Source: an uncultured Saprospiraceae bacterium
Lineage (GTDB): Bacteria > Bacteroidota > Bacteroidia > Chitinophagales > Saprospiraceae
Assembly: GCA_937944245.1 (NCBI GenBank)
Contig: CALDYY010000076.1
Coordinates: 1-64,000, forward strand
Reading direction: 5' to 3'
DNA length: 64,000 nucleotides
Shown here: positions 16,924 to 25,496 of the stretch, piece by piece
Position numbering within the stretch: the first letter of the stretch is position 1
How the letters are laid out: each line of letters begins with the position of its first letter
The notes under the pieces: model-generated
Told to the model about the DNA's origin: nothing
Databases searched by the model: none
What the model saw: the letters and a program-made list of their open reading frames with translations, nothing else
Position numbers and translations under genes: made by a program

Positions 16924-18633
16924 ATGATGAAATCAATTTTACTTTCCTTTTTTTCCTTATACGCAATAGCTATATATGCGCAAAATAATGTTGTTTTCAA
17001 GATTACTCATCAAGAAGGTAAAGTATTGGACGGTCGCCTTTTGCTGATGCTCTCTAATAATGATGAAGAAGAACCCCGTTTTCAAATCTTAGATGGCCCG
17101 AACACTCAACTCGTTTTCGGTATGGATGTAGAAAACTGGTCAGCAGGCATGCCAGCTACACTGGATGGTGCGGCTTTTGGCTATCCTATTCAAAGTCTTC
17201 ACGAAGTCCCTCCTGGAGAATATAACGTACAAGCACTTTTACATTTGTATGAAACCTTTAACCGCGCTGATGGACATACCGTGAAATTGCCAATGGATAG
17301 AGGGGAAGGGCAGCAATGGAATAAAGCTCCTGGTAATATTTACAATTTACCCAAAAAAGTTATTATCACTGCAAATAGTAGGCAAATTATTCATATTGAA
17401 CTTGACCAAACTATTCCACCTATTGAGCCACCAAAGGATACAAAATACATCAAACACGTTCAAATACAATCTAAATTGCTGACGGAGTTTTGGGGCAGAC
17501 CCATGTATTTAGGGGCGCATGTGTTACTACCTGAAGGGTTTGAGGAACACCCAAATGTAAAATATCCATTGGCTATTTTTCATGGGCATTTTCCTTATGA
17601 CTTTGATGGCTTCCGCACTACGCCACCAGACCCAAATTTAAAGCCTGATTATAGCCCACGTTTTAAACTTGAGGGCTACAATAAAATTATTCAGCAAGAA
17701 GCCTACGATTTTTATAAAATGTGGACTGGACCCGATTTCCCAAGAGTGTTAGCTATTGAAATTCAACATGCCAATCCTTACTATGATGATTCTTACGCCG
17801 TTAACTCCGAAAATTTAGGCCCTTACGGCGATGCTATTACTTACGAATTAATTCCTTATATCGAAAAACAATTTAGAGGTATTGGCAAAGGTTGGGCGCG
17901 CTTTACTTATGGCGGTTCAACGGGAGGTTGGGAAGCCTTGGCAGTGCAAGTAAAATACCCTACCGAATATAATGGTTGTTACGCTGCCTGCCCTGACCCA
18001 GTAGATTTTAGAGCTTATGGTTTGGTGGACCTTTACAGAGATAAAAACGCCTATTACTTAGATAGCCCTTTCAAGAAAACACTGCGCCCTGGTCATCGCG
18101 ATTACTTAGGTCAAGTGGACGCAACGCTGTACGAAATGAATATGCGCGAACTGGCTTTAGGAACAAAGAGCCGCTCTGGACAGCAATGGGACATCTGGGA
18201 AGCTGTTTATTCACCTGTTGGTAAAGATGGCTATCCACAACGCATTTGGAATAAATTGACTGGAGACATCAACTCAGAAATTACAGAATACTGGCGAGAA
18301 AACTACGATTTGGCATATATCATTCAGCGTGATTGGGCAAAACACGGCAAAGATTGGGCTGGAAAAATCAATGTCTATTGCGGTGATATGGATAACTACT
18401 ACCTCAACAATGCCGTCTATTTGATTGAGGACATATTGAAATCCTTTAAAAATCCAAGTTATGGTGGCGAAGTTACTTATGGCGACAGGGCAGAGCATTG
18501 TTGGAATGGCGACCCTACACAACCAAATTATATTTCGCGATTGCGTTATCATAGAATGTTCATTCCAAAATGGGCAGAGGAAGTAAAAAAACGTGCTCCC
18601 AAAGGTGCTGACTTGACTTCTTGGCGGTATTAG
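16924..18633 (+). CDS. Secreted alpha/beta-hydrolase (esterase-like)
   Basis: This is a 569-residue secreted protein with signal peptide MMKSILLSFFSLYAIAIYAQ and cleavage expected after YAQ. Residues about 20-165 form an N-terminal beta-rich part. The remainder has an esterase-D-like alpha/beta-hydrolase layout: PLAIFHGHFPYDFDGF, then FTYGGSTGGWEALAVQVKYP with a G-x-S-x-G nucleophile elbow, and a late histidine in GDRAEHCWNGDP. The natural substrate is unknown; related folds cleave acyl or feruloyl esters. The EAD11 membrane protein gene lies 132 bases downstream on the same strand, but a possible hairpin and a -7 element in between suggest separate transcription. Confidence 0.75.
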   Translation: MMKSILLSFFSLYAIAIYAQNNVVFKITHQEGKVLDGRLLLMLSNNDEEEPRFQILDGPNTQLVFGMDVENWSAGMPATLDGAAFGYPIQSLHEVPPGEYNVQALLHLYETFNRADGHTVKLPMDRGEGQQWNKAPGNIYNLPKKVIITANSRQIIHIELDQTIPPIEPPKDTKYIKHVQIQSKLLTEFWGRPMYLGAHVLLPEGFEEHPNVKYPLAIFHGHFPYDFDGFRTTPPDPNLKPDYSPRFKLEGYNKIIQQEAYDFYKMWTGPDFPRVLAIEIQHANPYYDDSYAVNSENLGPYGDAITYELIPYIEKQFRGIGKGWARFTYGGSTGGWEALAVQVKYPTEYNGCYAACPDPVDFRAYGLVDLYRDKNAYYLDSPFKKTLRPGHRDYLGQVDATLYEMNMRELALGTKSRSGQQWDIWEAVYSPVGKDGYPQRIWNKLTGDINSEITEYWRENYDLAYIIQRDWAKHGKDWAGKINVYCGDMDNYYLNNAVYLIEDILKSFKNPSYGGEVTYGDRAEHCWNGDPTQPNYISRLRYHRMFIPKWAEEVKKRAPKGADLTSWRY

Positions 18634-18637
18634 TCAG

Positions 18638-18711
18638 AGAACATTTACTCCATTACTAATGGGCTAATCTTCGGTAATTCATCTATCAAGACCTAGTTAT
18701 GGAGTAGTTCT
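18638..18711 (+). other. Structured intergenic element after the esterase gene
   Basis: AGAAC plus TACTCCAT (18638-18653) is complementary to ATGGAGTA plus GTTCT (18699-18711), with a 3-nt bulge and a 45-nt loop. It could be a long imperfect terminator or a structured RNA. I see no coding potential in it. Confidence 0.35.
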
Positions 18712-18735
18712 TCTTACAAAAATCATAAAAAGTTG

Positions 18736-18743
18736 TAACTTTG
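18736..18743 (+). promoter_or_regulatory. Candidate -7 promoter element for EAD11 gene
   Basis: TAACTTTG matches TANNTTTG exactly and lies 22 bases before the EAD11 start codon. No clear -33 TTTG is seen at the right distance, so it is tentative. Confidence 0.4.
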
Positions 18744-18765
18744 AAAGGAATAAACCGATTACCTA

Positions 18766-19773
18766 ATGGAATTTAACGCTTTTAAACAAACACTACGCAA
18801 TGACTTGATTAATGGGCAGCCACAGCAAGCGATTGAACGTTTGCTTGAAATTTATGATAAGATAGGCGGTGAATCTCAATATGAAGTAATTGTGTTGGCT
18901 GGAAGATTAAAGCGATTGCGAGATAAAGAAATTGCAGGTGTTCTGAGTACTGAAGAAGTTGACCGACAAACCAATGCCATTAAATATAACCTGCTTCAAT
19001 TAATTGACCAACTACATCAAGACCCTGCTATTGCTAATCATTTTGGCTTAGTCATTCCTAAAACGAATACCAAATCTTCACAAAATCCTACTCCCACTTC
19101 CTCACGATGGTTCATTTTGGGCGGTATTGTATTGACAATCGCTATTCTATTTTATGTTTTTAACCTGCCACAAAAAGCAGATATGGTTCCAGATATTGCC
19201 ATTGAGGAAAAAAAGGAACAACCCGAGGAAGATAAGAAAGCAATAGATCATGCCACATCAAGTATTGTCGAAAATACCAAAACGAATAATCCCATAAAAC
19301 AACCCGACAAAAAGACACCTGAACGTGAAATCGTCGTAACTCCTGAGATAGAAGAAACTGTTGCAGACGATAAATCAAGAGTAAGAATAATCAATCCCGA
19401 ACTGACTATTGTCAGGAAAACAGAAGCTATCAATAAAGCTATTAAAAAATATACCAAAGAAAATCCAGGTGTTTTATCTTTAAATACTCCTTTAGAAAGT
19501 AGCATTGCAACTGGCATAGAAGCTGATTTCTACCAGATTCAGTTGGCACGCTTGGGCAGGCTAACCATTCTGATAACGCCTAAAAGTACCGACTTGCGAG
19601 CAAGAATAGACATCTTTGATGACAGAGGCAATCGAATTTTACAAAGTATAGCCACTGAAAAAGGAGCTATCATCAAAGAAACTTTTACTACACAGCGACA
19701 ACAATACAATATTAAATTAGAAAGTTACCTTAAAACCACAGGTAATTATACGATTGAGGCTTACTTCGAGTAA
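18766..19773 (+). CDS. EAD11 adaptor domain, membrane anchor and PPC-like domain protein
   Basis: This 335-residue protein has three parts. Residues 1-84 match the effector-associated domain 11 pattern: LINGQPQQAIERLLEI, VIVLAGRLKRLRDKEIAGVLSTEEVDRQ, and NAIKYNLLQLIDQL. EADs are helical adaptor domains found in NLR-like and other conflict-system proteins, where matching domains recruit effectors. A single membrane helix follows at about 115-134, then a charged, Pro-rich linker. Residues 236-335 look like a beta-sandwich resembling the pre-peptidase C-terminal (PPC) domain, with DFYQIQLARLGRLTILITP. With no signal peptide, the EAD11 part should be cytoplasmic and the PPC-like part periplasmic. 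No partner with EAD11 is in this window. The function is unknown. Confidence 0.75.
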   Translation: MEFNAFKQTLRNDLINGQPQQAIERLLEIYDKIGGESQYEVIVLAGRLKRLRDKEIAGVLSTEEVDRQTNAIKYNLLQLIDQLHQDPAIANHFGLVIPKTNTKSSQNPTPTSSRWFILGGIVLTIAILFYVFNLPQKADMVPDIAIEEKKEQPEEDKKAIDHATSSIVENTKTNNPIKQPDKKTPEREIVVTPEIEETVADDKSRVRIINPELTIVRKTEAINKAIKKYTKENPGVLSLNTPLESSIATGIEADFYQIQLARLGRLTILITPKSTDLRARIDIFDDRGNRILQSIATEKGAIIKETFTTQRQQYNIKLESYLKTTGNYTIEAYFE

Positions 19774-19845
19774 TTAAGTAATTAGTCTTATTGTAAAATT
19801 ACAGCGGAGATTTACCTTTAATATCACTGAGTATAAACCGGCTAG

Positions 19846-22224
19846 TTAATCTTGATTAATTTTATAACTAAAGCTCAGATTAATCTGTCGTCTAATACGC
19901 TGCCGCTCGCTTTCTGTTAAGAAAGTAGCTCCATTAATAACCATGCGATCTATACGAGAATTTAAAATGTCTGCAACATTCAAATTAATGATTCCTTTTC
20001 GTTTGAGTATTTCTTTGCTCAATGCAAAATCAAAATAATACAATGCTTTCCTGCGACCTTGAGCTATATTTTGTGGTGCATTATAGTTAGCTCGAAATTG
20101 TAATGCAGTAGTTTTATTAATATCAAATTTTGATGTTTTTCTAGTGAACCAACTAAAGGTTTCTGCTGTAAACTGCTCATCAATATTACTTCCGTCCGTA
20201 TTAGCATTAAACATATTAAAATTAAAATCGAATTTCCACCAAGAAGTAATTTTATAACTACTTATGAACTCTAACCCTAGTGCTTGCTCATCAACTAAAT
20301 TTTCAGGACGTGTTTCAGAAAAACCATTTTCATCCACCTTGCGGATTCTTTCGATTTTATCATCCGTGTGACGGTAGTAAATTGCAGAGGATAAAGACCC
20401 TTTTTCAAAATATTTAATATGCCCTAGTTCAATAACATCACTAAATTCAGGATTCAAATCAGGATTACCACTAAAGAAATTTCGATTATCAGAAAAAGTT
20501 ACGAAAGGGCTTAAATCATCATAAACAGGTCGTCGAATACGATAACTATAACTGAGTTGGAGGGCATTATCCTGAGGTAAATCGTATGTTAAATTAAAAC
20601 TTGGAAATAAATTATTATATTTTCTAGGATTTTTTTCTTTTGTCCTTTCTAAAATCGTTTCAATATTAGTCCACTCAGCTCTTAATCCAATTTGATAAGA
20701 AAATTTTTCATATTTATCTGAAAAAATACCATACGAAGCTGTAATTCCTTCTTTATAGATGAAATTGTTATCTAAGTTAGGTAATGGAATAAAATTACCC
20801 ATTTCATTTTGCTCACTAACCAAATAATCGTTATTCATATCTCTAAAACTATAACGAAAGCCCGTTTCTAGTTTTTTACTTTTTCCAAATGGATAAATAT
20901 AATCCAATTGCGCCAAAAATAATGTTTCATATTCATAATTTAGAGAAGTCTGTACTAAACTACCTTCTTTAAAAGGGTTTCCATTTGCAAAAAAAGCATC
21001 CTGAGTATAAACTTGATCTGATTCCTCCCAATGGTCAAAGTATCTAATTTCAGCATTTAATTCATGATTTTTTTGATTAAATAGTTTTTTATAACTTAAT
21101 ACGTATTCTGAAATTGGTTCTATTTCATCTTCATTTTGATTGCGAAATGTATTAAATTGTAAATTATTTTGATTAAACGTAAAGTCTTGATACTCAATAT
21201 TACTAATGCGTTTCCCTCTTGAACTGCTATGCATGTATGAAACGGTAAAAATATCTTTCTCTGTAAGAAAAAAATCTAAACCTGCTCTTATATTATTAAA
21301 AAATCCAATGTGTCTTCCATCAAAGGTTTGTGTCGTAATAAAAGTGGTATCTTCTACATAGACTTCTTGATAAATATTACCGATATTAGGTATTTTTCTA
21401 TAATTCAATCCATAGTTCACAAAGAAATTCACATTTTTATAACGATAATTTAAATTAGTGCCCAAACCTAAATTTATCGGATTACCAAGCGTGCCTTCAA
21501 AAGAACCATTGAAACCATTTTTTCGTTCTTTTTTTAGTACAATATTAATAATACCCGCCATTCCTTCAGCCTCATATTTTGCAGAGGGATTCGTAATTAC
21601 TTCTACGCTTTCAATCATACTAGCTTGAAGTTGCTGTAATCCTTGCGCACCCTTAAAACTCAATAGAGCAGAGGGTTTTCCATCAATGAGTACCCTAATA
21701 TTACTACTCCCTCTAAGTTGTATATTCCCTTGCCCATCCACCATGACAGAAGGAATATTATTTAAAATATCCATTGCCGATCCCCCTGCATTACCCAAAT
21801 CCTTACCTACATTAAAGATTTTTTTATCAAAGGCAATTTCCATAATACTTTTTTCGGCTTTGATGATAACTTCATCTAAATTTTGAGCATTCATGACTAA
21901 TAAAATAGTACCAATATTATAATCCTTTTGATTACCCTCAATTTTAAAATTAGATATTTTAAATTGCTCATAACCAATAAAATCTACTAAAATATAATAC
22001 TCGCCCTGTACTCCCTTGAGTATAAATTCTCCTTTATCATCAGAAATAATTCCATCTATCAATGAATCATCATTTGTTCGCATCAATTGGACGGTAGCGT
22101 AACTAAGCGGAGTTAAGTTATTGGCATCTATTGTTTTTCCAGTAATATTTATTGCTGTTTGTTTTTGAGCAAGACTACAGATAGGAAGACAAAAAATGAT
22201 AATTAAATGAAACAATAATTTCAT
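19846..22224 (-). CDS. Outer-membrane beta-barrel receptor with CarboxypepD_reg-like domain
   Basis: This 792-residue outer-membrane protein belongs to the TonB-receptor-like family common in Bacteroidota (outer membrane beta-barrel family). The signal peptide is about 20 residues, ending SLAQ. A carboxypeptidase-D regulatory-like domain follows (ITGKTIDANNLTPLSYATV). A plug-like domain contains AMDILNNIPSVMVDGQGNIQLRGSSNIRVLIDGKPS and ESVEVITNPSAKYEAEGMAGIINIVLKKE. The rest is a barrel rich in aromatic residues. The ligand is unknown and there is no SusD partner. A TAACTTTG -7 element is found upstream. Confidence 0.87.
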   Translation of the reverse strand: MKLLFHLIIIFCLPICSLAQKQTAINITGKTIDANNLTPLSYATVQLMRTNDDSLIDGIISDDKGEFILKGVQGEYYILVDFIGYEQFKISNFKIEGNQKDYNIGTILLVMNAQNLDEVIIKAEKSIMEIAFDKKIFNVGKDLGNAGGSAMDILNNIPSVMVDGQGNIQLRGSSNIRVLIDGKPSALLSFKGAQGLQQLQASMIESVEVITNPSAKYEAEGMAGIINIVLKKERKNGFNGSFEGTLGNPINLGLGTNLNYRYKNVNFFVNYGLNYRKIPNIGNIYQEVYVEDTTFITTQTFDGRHIGFFNNIRAGLDFFLTEKDIFTVSYMHSSSRGKRISNIEYQDFTFNQNNLQFNTFRNQNEDEIEPISEYVLSYKKLFNQKNHELNAEIRYFDHWEESDQVYTQDAFFANGNPFKEGSLVQTSLNYEYETLFLAQLDYIYPFGKSKKLETGFRYSFRDMNNDYLVSEQNEMGNFIPLPNLDNNFIYKEGITASYGIFSDKYEKFSYQIGLRAEWTNIETILERTKEKNPRKYNNLFPSFNLTYDLPQDNALQLSYSYRIRRPVYDDLSPFVTFSDNRNFFSGNPDLNPEFSDVIELGHIKYFEKGSLSSAIYYRHTDDKIERIRKVDENGFSETRPENLVDEQALGLEFISSYKITSWWKFDFNFNMFNANTDGSNIDEQFTAETFSWFTRKTSKFDINKTTALQFRANYNAPQNIAQGRRKALYYFDFALSKEILKRKGIINLNVADILNSRIDRMVINGATFLTESERQRIRRQINLSFSYKINQD

Positions 22225-22262
22225 GTAATTTTGTTTTCGTTTTGTTACTAATTATTTAAAAC

Positions 22263-22270
22263 CAAAGTTA
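22263..22270 (-). promoter_or_regulatory. Candidate -7 element for the 792-aa receptor gene
   Basis: On the minus strand the sequence is TAACTTTG, an exact match to TANNTTTG, 38 bases before the start codon. No -33 element at normal spacing is evident. Confidence 0.4.
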
Positions 22271-22372
22271 CGATAAAAGTTGGAGCAAATAGAGATTGGT
22301 AAAAATATAGCATTGAATTTAATATAACTACACTAAGATTAAACTGTTGATACAAGCTAAAACATAAGAAAT

Positions 22373-22765
22373 ATGGAGATTAATCAAGACAATTCTTGTA
22401 GAACACCGCGTTGGAAATTACTCAAAGACCAGCTAAACAACCTCAATCCTCAACATTTCTTGAAAGAAATGGAAGGAAAAAACAACGCTATTATTATTGA
22501 TGTACGTACTCCAAAGGAATTTGAGGAAAACCATTTGGAAGGAGCTGTTAATATCAGCTATTTTGATGAGGAATTATGGAATAAAATTTGCACTTTGAAG
22601 CAATATGAATACTTTTTTATCTATTGTAAAACAGGCAGAAGAAGTATTCGAGTGTGTACGCTTATGAAAAACGGAGGTTTTGATATCGACAAGATATTTA
22701 ACCTTGATGGTGGTATTACAGCACTCACAGATAACCTGAAGAGTAAAGTTAATTCAAAACATTAA
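22373..22765 (+). CDS. Rhodanese-like sulfurtransferase
   Basis: This is a single-domain rhodanese of 130 residues. The family features IIIDVRTPKEFEENHLEGAVNISYFDEE and the active-site loop YCKTGRRSIR are present, with the persulfide-forming cysteine as first loop residue. A short N-terminal extension of about 35 residues precedes the domain; it has one cysteine but no signal peptide, so the protein is likely cytoplasmic. Such proteins carry sulfur in tRNA thiolation, Fe-S or thiosulfate metabolism. The genomic context does not indicate which. It is divergent from the outer-membrane receptor and convergent with crtZ, with a shared 14-bp hairpin over its stop codon. Confidence 0.88.
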   Translation: MEINQDNSCRTPRWKLLKDQLNNLNPQHFLKEMEGKNNAIIIDVRTPKEFEENHLEGAVNISYFDEELWNKICTLKQYEYFFIYCKTGRRSIRVCTLMKNGGFDIDKIFNLDGGITALTDNLKSKVNSKH

Positions 22766-22790
22766 TTATAGCATGCTGAATTAACTTTAC
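22743..22790. terminator. 14-bp inverted repeat spanning the rhodanese stop codon
   Basis: GTAAAGTTAATTCA pairs exactly with TGAATTAACTTTAC; the 20-nt loop contains the rhodanese stop codon. It separates convergent rhodanese and crtZ genes and likely ends transcription from both. The stem begins inside the coding sequence. Confidence 0.6.
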
Positions 22791-22799
22791 GTAGCATAA

Positions 22800-23285
22800 T
22801 CAAGCCTCTTTTTTTATCCAATTTGTTCTTTTCTTAAAATATTTTTTCTCCACAACTAATAGTCCGAATGATTCACAGTCCTCTTTTGTGTGTTTAGCAT
22901 GGTGCGCGCCGTGCGCTCTTAGAATGGCTCTTGAATAAGTGCTATCAAGTTGCTTAAACCATTTGAATCGTTGGTGAATGTAAACATCATGGATTAAAAA
23001 ATAAATAACGCCATAAATAGAAATGCCAATACCAACAAAAAATAGCCAGAATGGACCAAAAGAAGAACCTATAATGTAACAAGCAGCACTTGGAATAGCA
23101 AAAACTAAAAAAAATAAGTCATTTTTTTCAAAAAAGCCATGCTTTTCGTAGTGTGGTTTATGATGGTCCTCATGCCAGTTCCAGAGCAGTCCGTGCATAA
23201 CATATTTATGAGCAAACCAAGCCACAAATTCCATAGCTACTACTGTGGCAAGTGTGACAAAAACATAAAAAATAATTGTTTCCAT
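22800..23285 (-). CDS. crtZ: Beta-carotene hydroxylase
   Basis: CrtZ is a non-haem di-iron membrane hydroxylase that adds the 3-hydroxyl to beta-ionone rings of carotenoids. All histidine clusters of the fatty-acid-hydroxylase-like family are present: AHKYVMHG, WHEDHHK, HDVYIHQRF and AHGAHHAKH. Four membrane helices are expected. At 161 residues it has standard length. It is the last gene of a three-gene operon, starting 3 bases after the cruF-like gene. In context the enzyme probably hydroxylates the cyclic end of a monocyclic carotenoid. Confidence 0.94.
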   Translation of the reverse strand: METIIFYVFVTLATVVAMEFVAWFAHKYVMHGLLWNWHEDHHKPHYEKHGFFEKNDLFFLVFAIPSAACYIIGSSFGPFWLFFVGIGISIYGVIYFLIHDVYIHQRFKWFKQLDSTYSRAILRAHGAHHAKHTKEDCESFGLLVVEKKYFKKRTNWIKKEA

Positions 23286-23288
23286 CTT

Positions 23289-23945
23289 TTATAGTATCAA
23301 ATTAAGTATAATAAAAAATGCGAATTGCAATAGCAACAATGTCCTAGCTACTTTGTTTTCCGTTTTAGGTGCTAAAAAGTGAAACAAAAGTAAGAGTAAA
23401 AAACTAATTAACCACCACATTAAATAGTTTAGAATTGGAACATTTACTGCTTCCCACTTCCAAAAATCGCAGTGAATGGCAACTGGCTCAATAAAAAAAT
23501 CTAACAAAACCATGACACTAGCACTAACAGCAGCTTTTATAAAAAAACTTGCACTAGGTATTAAGCCATTAATAACCGTTCCTGAACAATAAACTAGCAT
23601 TACCCAGTTAATACCCATAACTATGGGGGTATTCCAGAGTTTCCATCCGAGTGCTTCACCGTATTGATATGCACCAAATAATTGCCCTGTATTTGTACCG
23701 ATGACTTCTACACCGAAGCCAACTAAAAAACAAAATATAAGATAACCGATGAACAGAATAGACCAATTAGTATGATAGGCAAGGACTATAGTTATAGAAA
23801 TTAAAAGATTTAGTGGCGTAAGTAATATAAATTGTGGCGAATTAAATAAGCCAATTCCTATTGTACCGACTGTGTAAAATACAATTAATAAAAAACTACC
23901 AAGAGAAATAGGATTAGATGATTTATAAGTTGCAGTGTTATCCAT
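23289..23945 (-). CDS. cruF: CruF-like carotenoid 1,2-hydratase
   Basis: This 218-residue membrane protein has about six hydrophobic helices and the conserved block GFGVEVIGTNTGQLFGAYQYGE followed by TPIVMGINWVMLVY. These are hallmarks of the CruF/DUF422 carotenoid hydratases. Known members add water across the 1,2 double bond of acyclic carotenoid ends (gamma-carotene to 1'-hydroxy products in saproxanthin and myxol synthesis; bacterioruberin in archaea). It lies between a crtI/crtD-type desaturase and crtZ, spaced 16 and 3 bases. This agrees with tail hydration of a monocyclic carotenoid. The end product is inferred. Confidence 0.85.
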   Translation of the reverse strand: MDNTATYKSSNPISLGSFLLIVFYTVGTIGIGLFNSPQFILLTPLNLLISITIVLAYHTNWSILFIGYLIFCFLVGFGVEVIGTNTGQLFGAYQYGEALGWKLWNTPIVMGINWVMLVYCSGTVINGLIPSASFFIKAAVSASVMVLLDFFIEPVAIHCDFWKWEAVNVPILNYLMWWLISFLLLLLFHFLAPKTENKVARTLLLLQFAFFIILNLIL

Positions 23946-23961
23946 TCAATAATTTTAATTT

Positions 23962-25419
23962 TTAGTTGTGCATCACTTCGTCCACTATTTTTGCTGATAG
24001 CAAACATAAAGGTATGCCGCCACCCGGATGAACGCTACCACCACAAAAATATAGATTACTAATTTGGTCAGAGAAATTGGCATGTCTGAAAAAGGCTGCC
24101 ATTCTATTACTAGAACTTGTACCATACAACGATCCTAAATGCGACTGCGTTTTACTTTCGATTGTTCTTGGGTCAAGAATTGCTTCACATTCAATAAGTG
24201 ATTCAATATCTATTTTTAATATTCTATTTATTTTTTCAATTATGCTTTTTCTAGCTACTGCAATCATAGTATCCCAATCCTGACCAGCATTAAATGGAAC
24301 ATTAATCATCGTGAACCAATTCTCACAGTCTTGAGGTGCATCATAAGTGTTGTATTTACTTGTAATATTGATATAGACTGTTGGGTCGCTGTAAATAATA
24401 CCATTTTCTAAATCCTCAAACTCTTTTTTATAATTGTCACTAAATAAAATATTATGCAAATCTAATTCAGGAAATATTTTTTTTATACCCCAATAAAATA
24501 TCAATGCAGAAGTAGATTTTTGTTGTTTTAATATTTTGTGTGGATGCTTTTGCTCAGGCAATAGTTTTCTATAAGCATTAAAAACATCCATGTTACTCAC
24601 GATTTTATCAAAATAACGAGTTTCATCATTTACTTTAATTCCTATTGCTTTATTTTTTTCTACTATTATTTCTTCTACTTTCGTATTAAAATGAAATTTT
24701 ACTCCTTTTTCCTTAGCTAGCTCATAAAGACTTTTTGTAATTGAATACATACCTGCTCTTGGAAAATATGCTCCAAATTCATATTCAAAATGGGGAATAA
24801 TATTAAGTAATCCCGGTGCTTTATATGGATTAGAACCATTATAAGTTGCATACCGATTAAATAATTGTACTAATTTAGGATGTTGAAGTATTTTCTGATT
24901 TACCTCGTTCATAGATGAAAATATATCTAACTGAGGTAAATGAAATATAGCTTTTAAAACCTTGATATCCAACCATGTAGAAAGGCGATGTAGTGATTTT
25001 TCAAGAAAAATACGTCCTGTTAATTCATATTTTTTTTGACTACTGGCTAAAAGTTCTAATACTTTTCCTTTTTCAACAGAAAGATTTTCTTCTATGGTTG
25101 CTGCAAATTTATGTTTATCAGCAAATGCAGATAATCGCTTTCCATCTTCCCAGAAATAATTACAAACCACATCCAAGCGCTCATATTGAAAATGCCCATT
25201 CATATTTACACCAGCAACATCAAATAATTCTTCTACATATTGTGGCATAGTAAAGAGAGAGGGACCAGCATCAAAACGATACCCGTTTATGGAGAACTCT
25301 GATAATTTACCTCCAGGATAACTATTTGCCTCAAATACAGATACTTCATAACCACGGCTCGCCATACGCACAGCAGTAGCTATTCCTCCTATACCCGCTC
25401 CAATAATTCCTATTTTCAC
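23962..25419 (-). CDS. Carotenoid desaturase, CrtD/CrtI family
   Basis: This FAD-dependent carotenoid desaturase belongs to the CrtI/CrtD family. The dinucleotide motif KIGIIGAGIGGIATAVRMASRGYEVSVFEA opens the protein, and the C-terminal FCGGSVHPGGGIPLCLLSAK is the family signature. Length 485 is normal. It could be phytoene desaturase (CrtI) or the hydroxy-carotene 3,4-desaturase CrtD. No phytoene synthase adjoins, and it precedes cruF and crtZ in one operon, so CrtD is favoured. CrtD would introduce the 3',4' double bond after CruF hydration, giving a saproxanthin-type end group. The choice is an inference from context. Confidence 0.8.
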   Translation of the reverse strand: MKIGIIGAGIGGIATAVRMASRGYEVSVFEANSYPGGKLSEFSINGYRFDAGPSLFTMPQYVEELFDVAGVNMNGHFQYERLDVVCNYFWEDGKRLSAFADKHKFAATIEENLSVEKGKVLELLASSQKKYELTGRIFLEKSLHRLSTWLDIKVLKAIFHLPQLDIFSSMNEVNQKILQHPKLVQLFNRYATYNGSNPYKAPGLLNIIPHFEYEFGAYFPRAGMYSITKSLYELAKEKGVKFHFNTKVEEIIVEKNKAIGIKVNDETRYFDKIVSNMDVFNAYRKLLPEQKHPHKILKQQKSTSALIFYWGIKKIFPELDLHNILFSDNYKKEFEDLENGIIYSDPTVYINITSKYNTYDAPQDCENWFTMINVPFNAGQDWDTMIAVARKSIIEKINRILKIDIESLIECEAILDPRTIESKTQSHLGSLYGTSSSNRMAAFFRHANFSDQISNLYFCGGSVHPGGGIPLCLLSAKIVDEVMHN

Positions 25420-25496
25420 TGCGCTTACTTAGTTTTTGCAAAAGAACAATACTTTTTAATTTCAGTTCTAGCAATAGAACAATTTTTACTTATGGT

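Noticed and set aside
19160-19517. Overlapping minus-strand ORFs within the EAD11 gene (72 and 89 aa)
   Set aside because: They are shadows of the real coding frame with no start context, motif or promoter.
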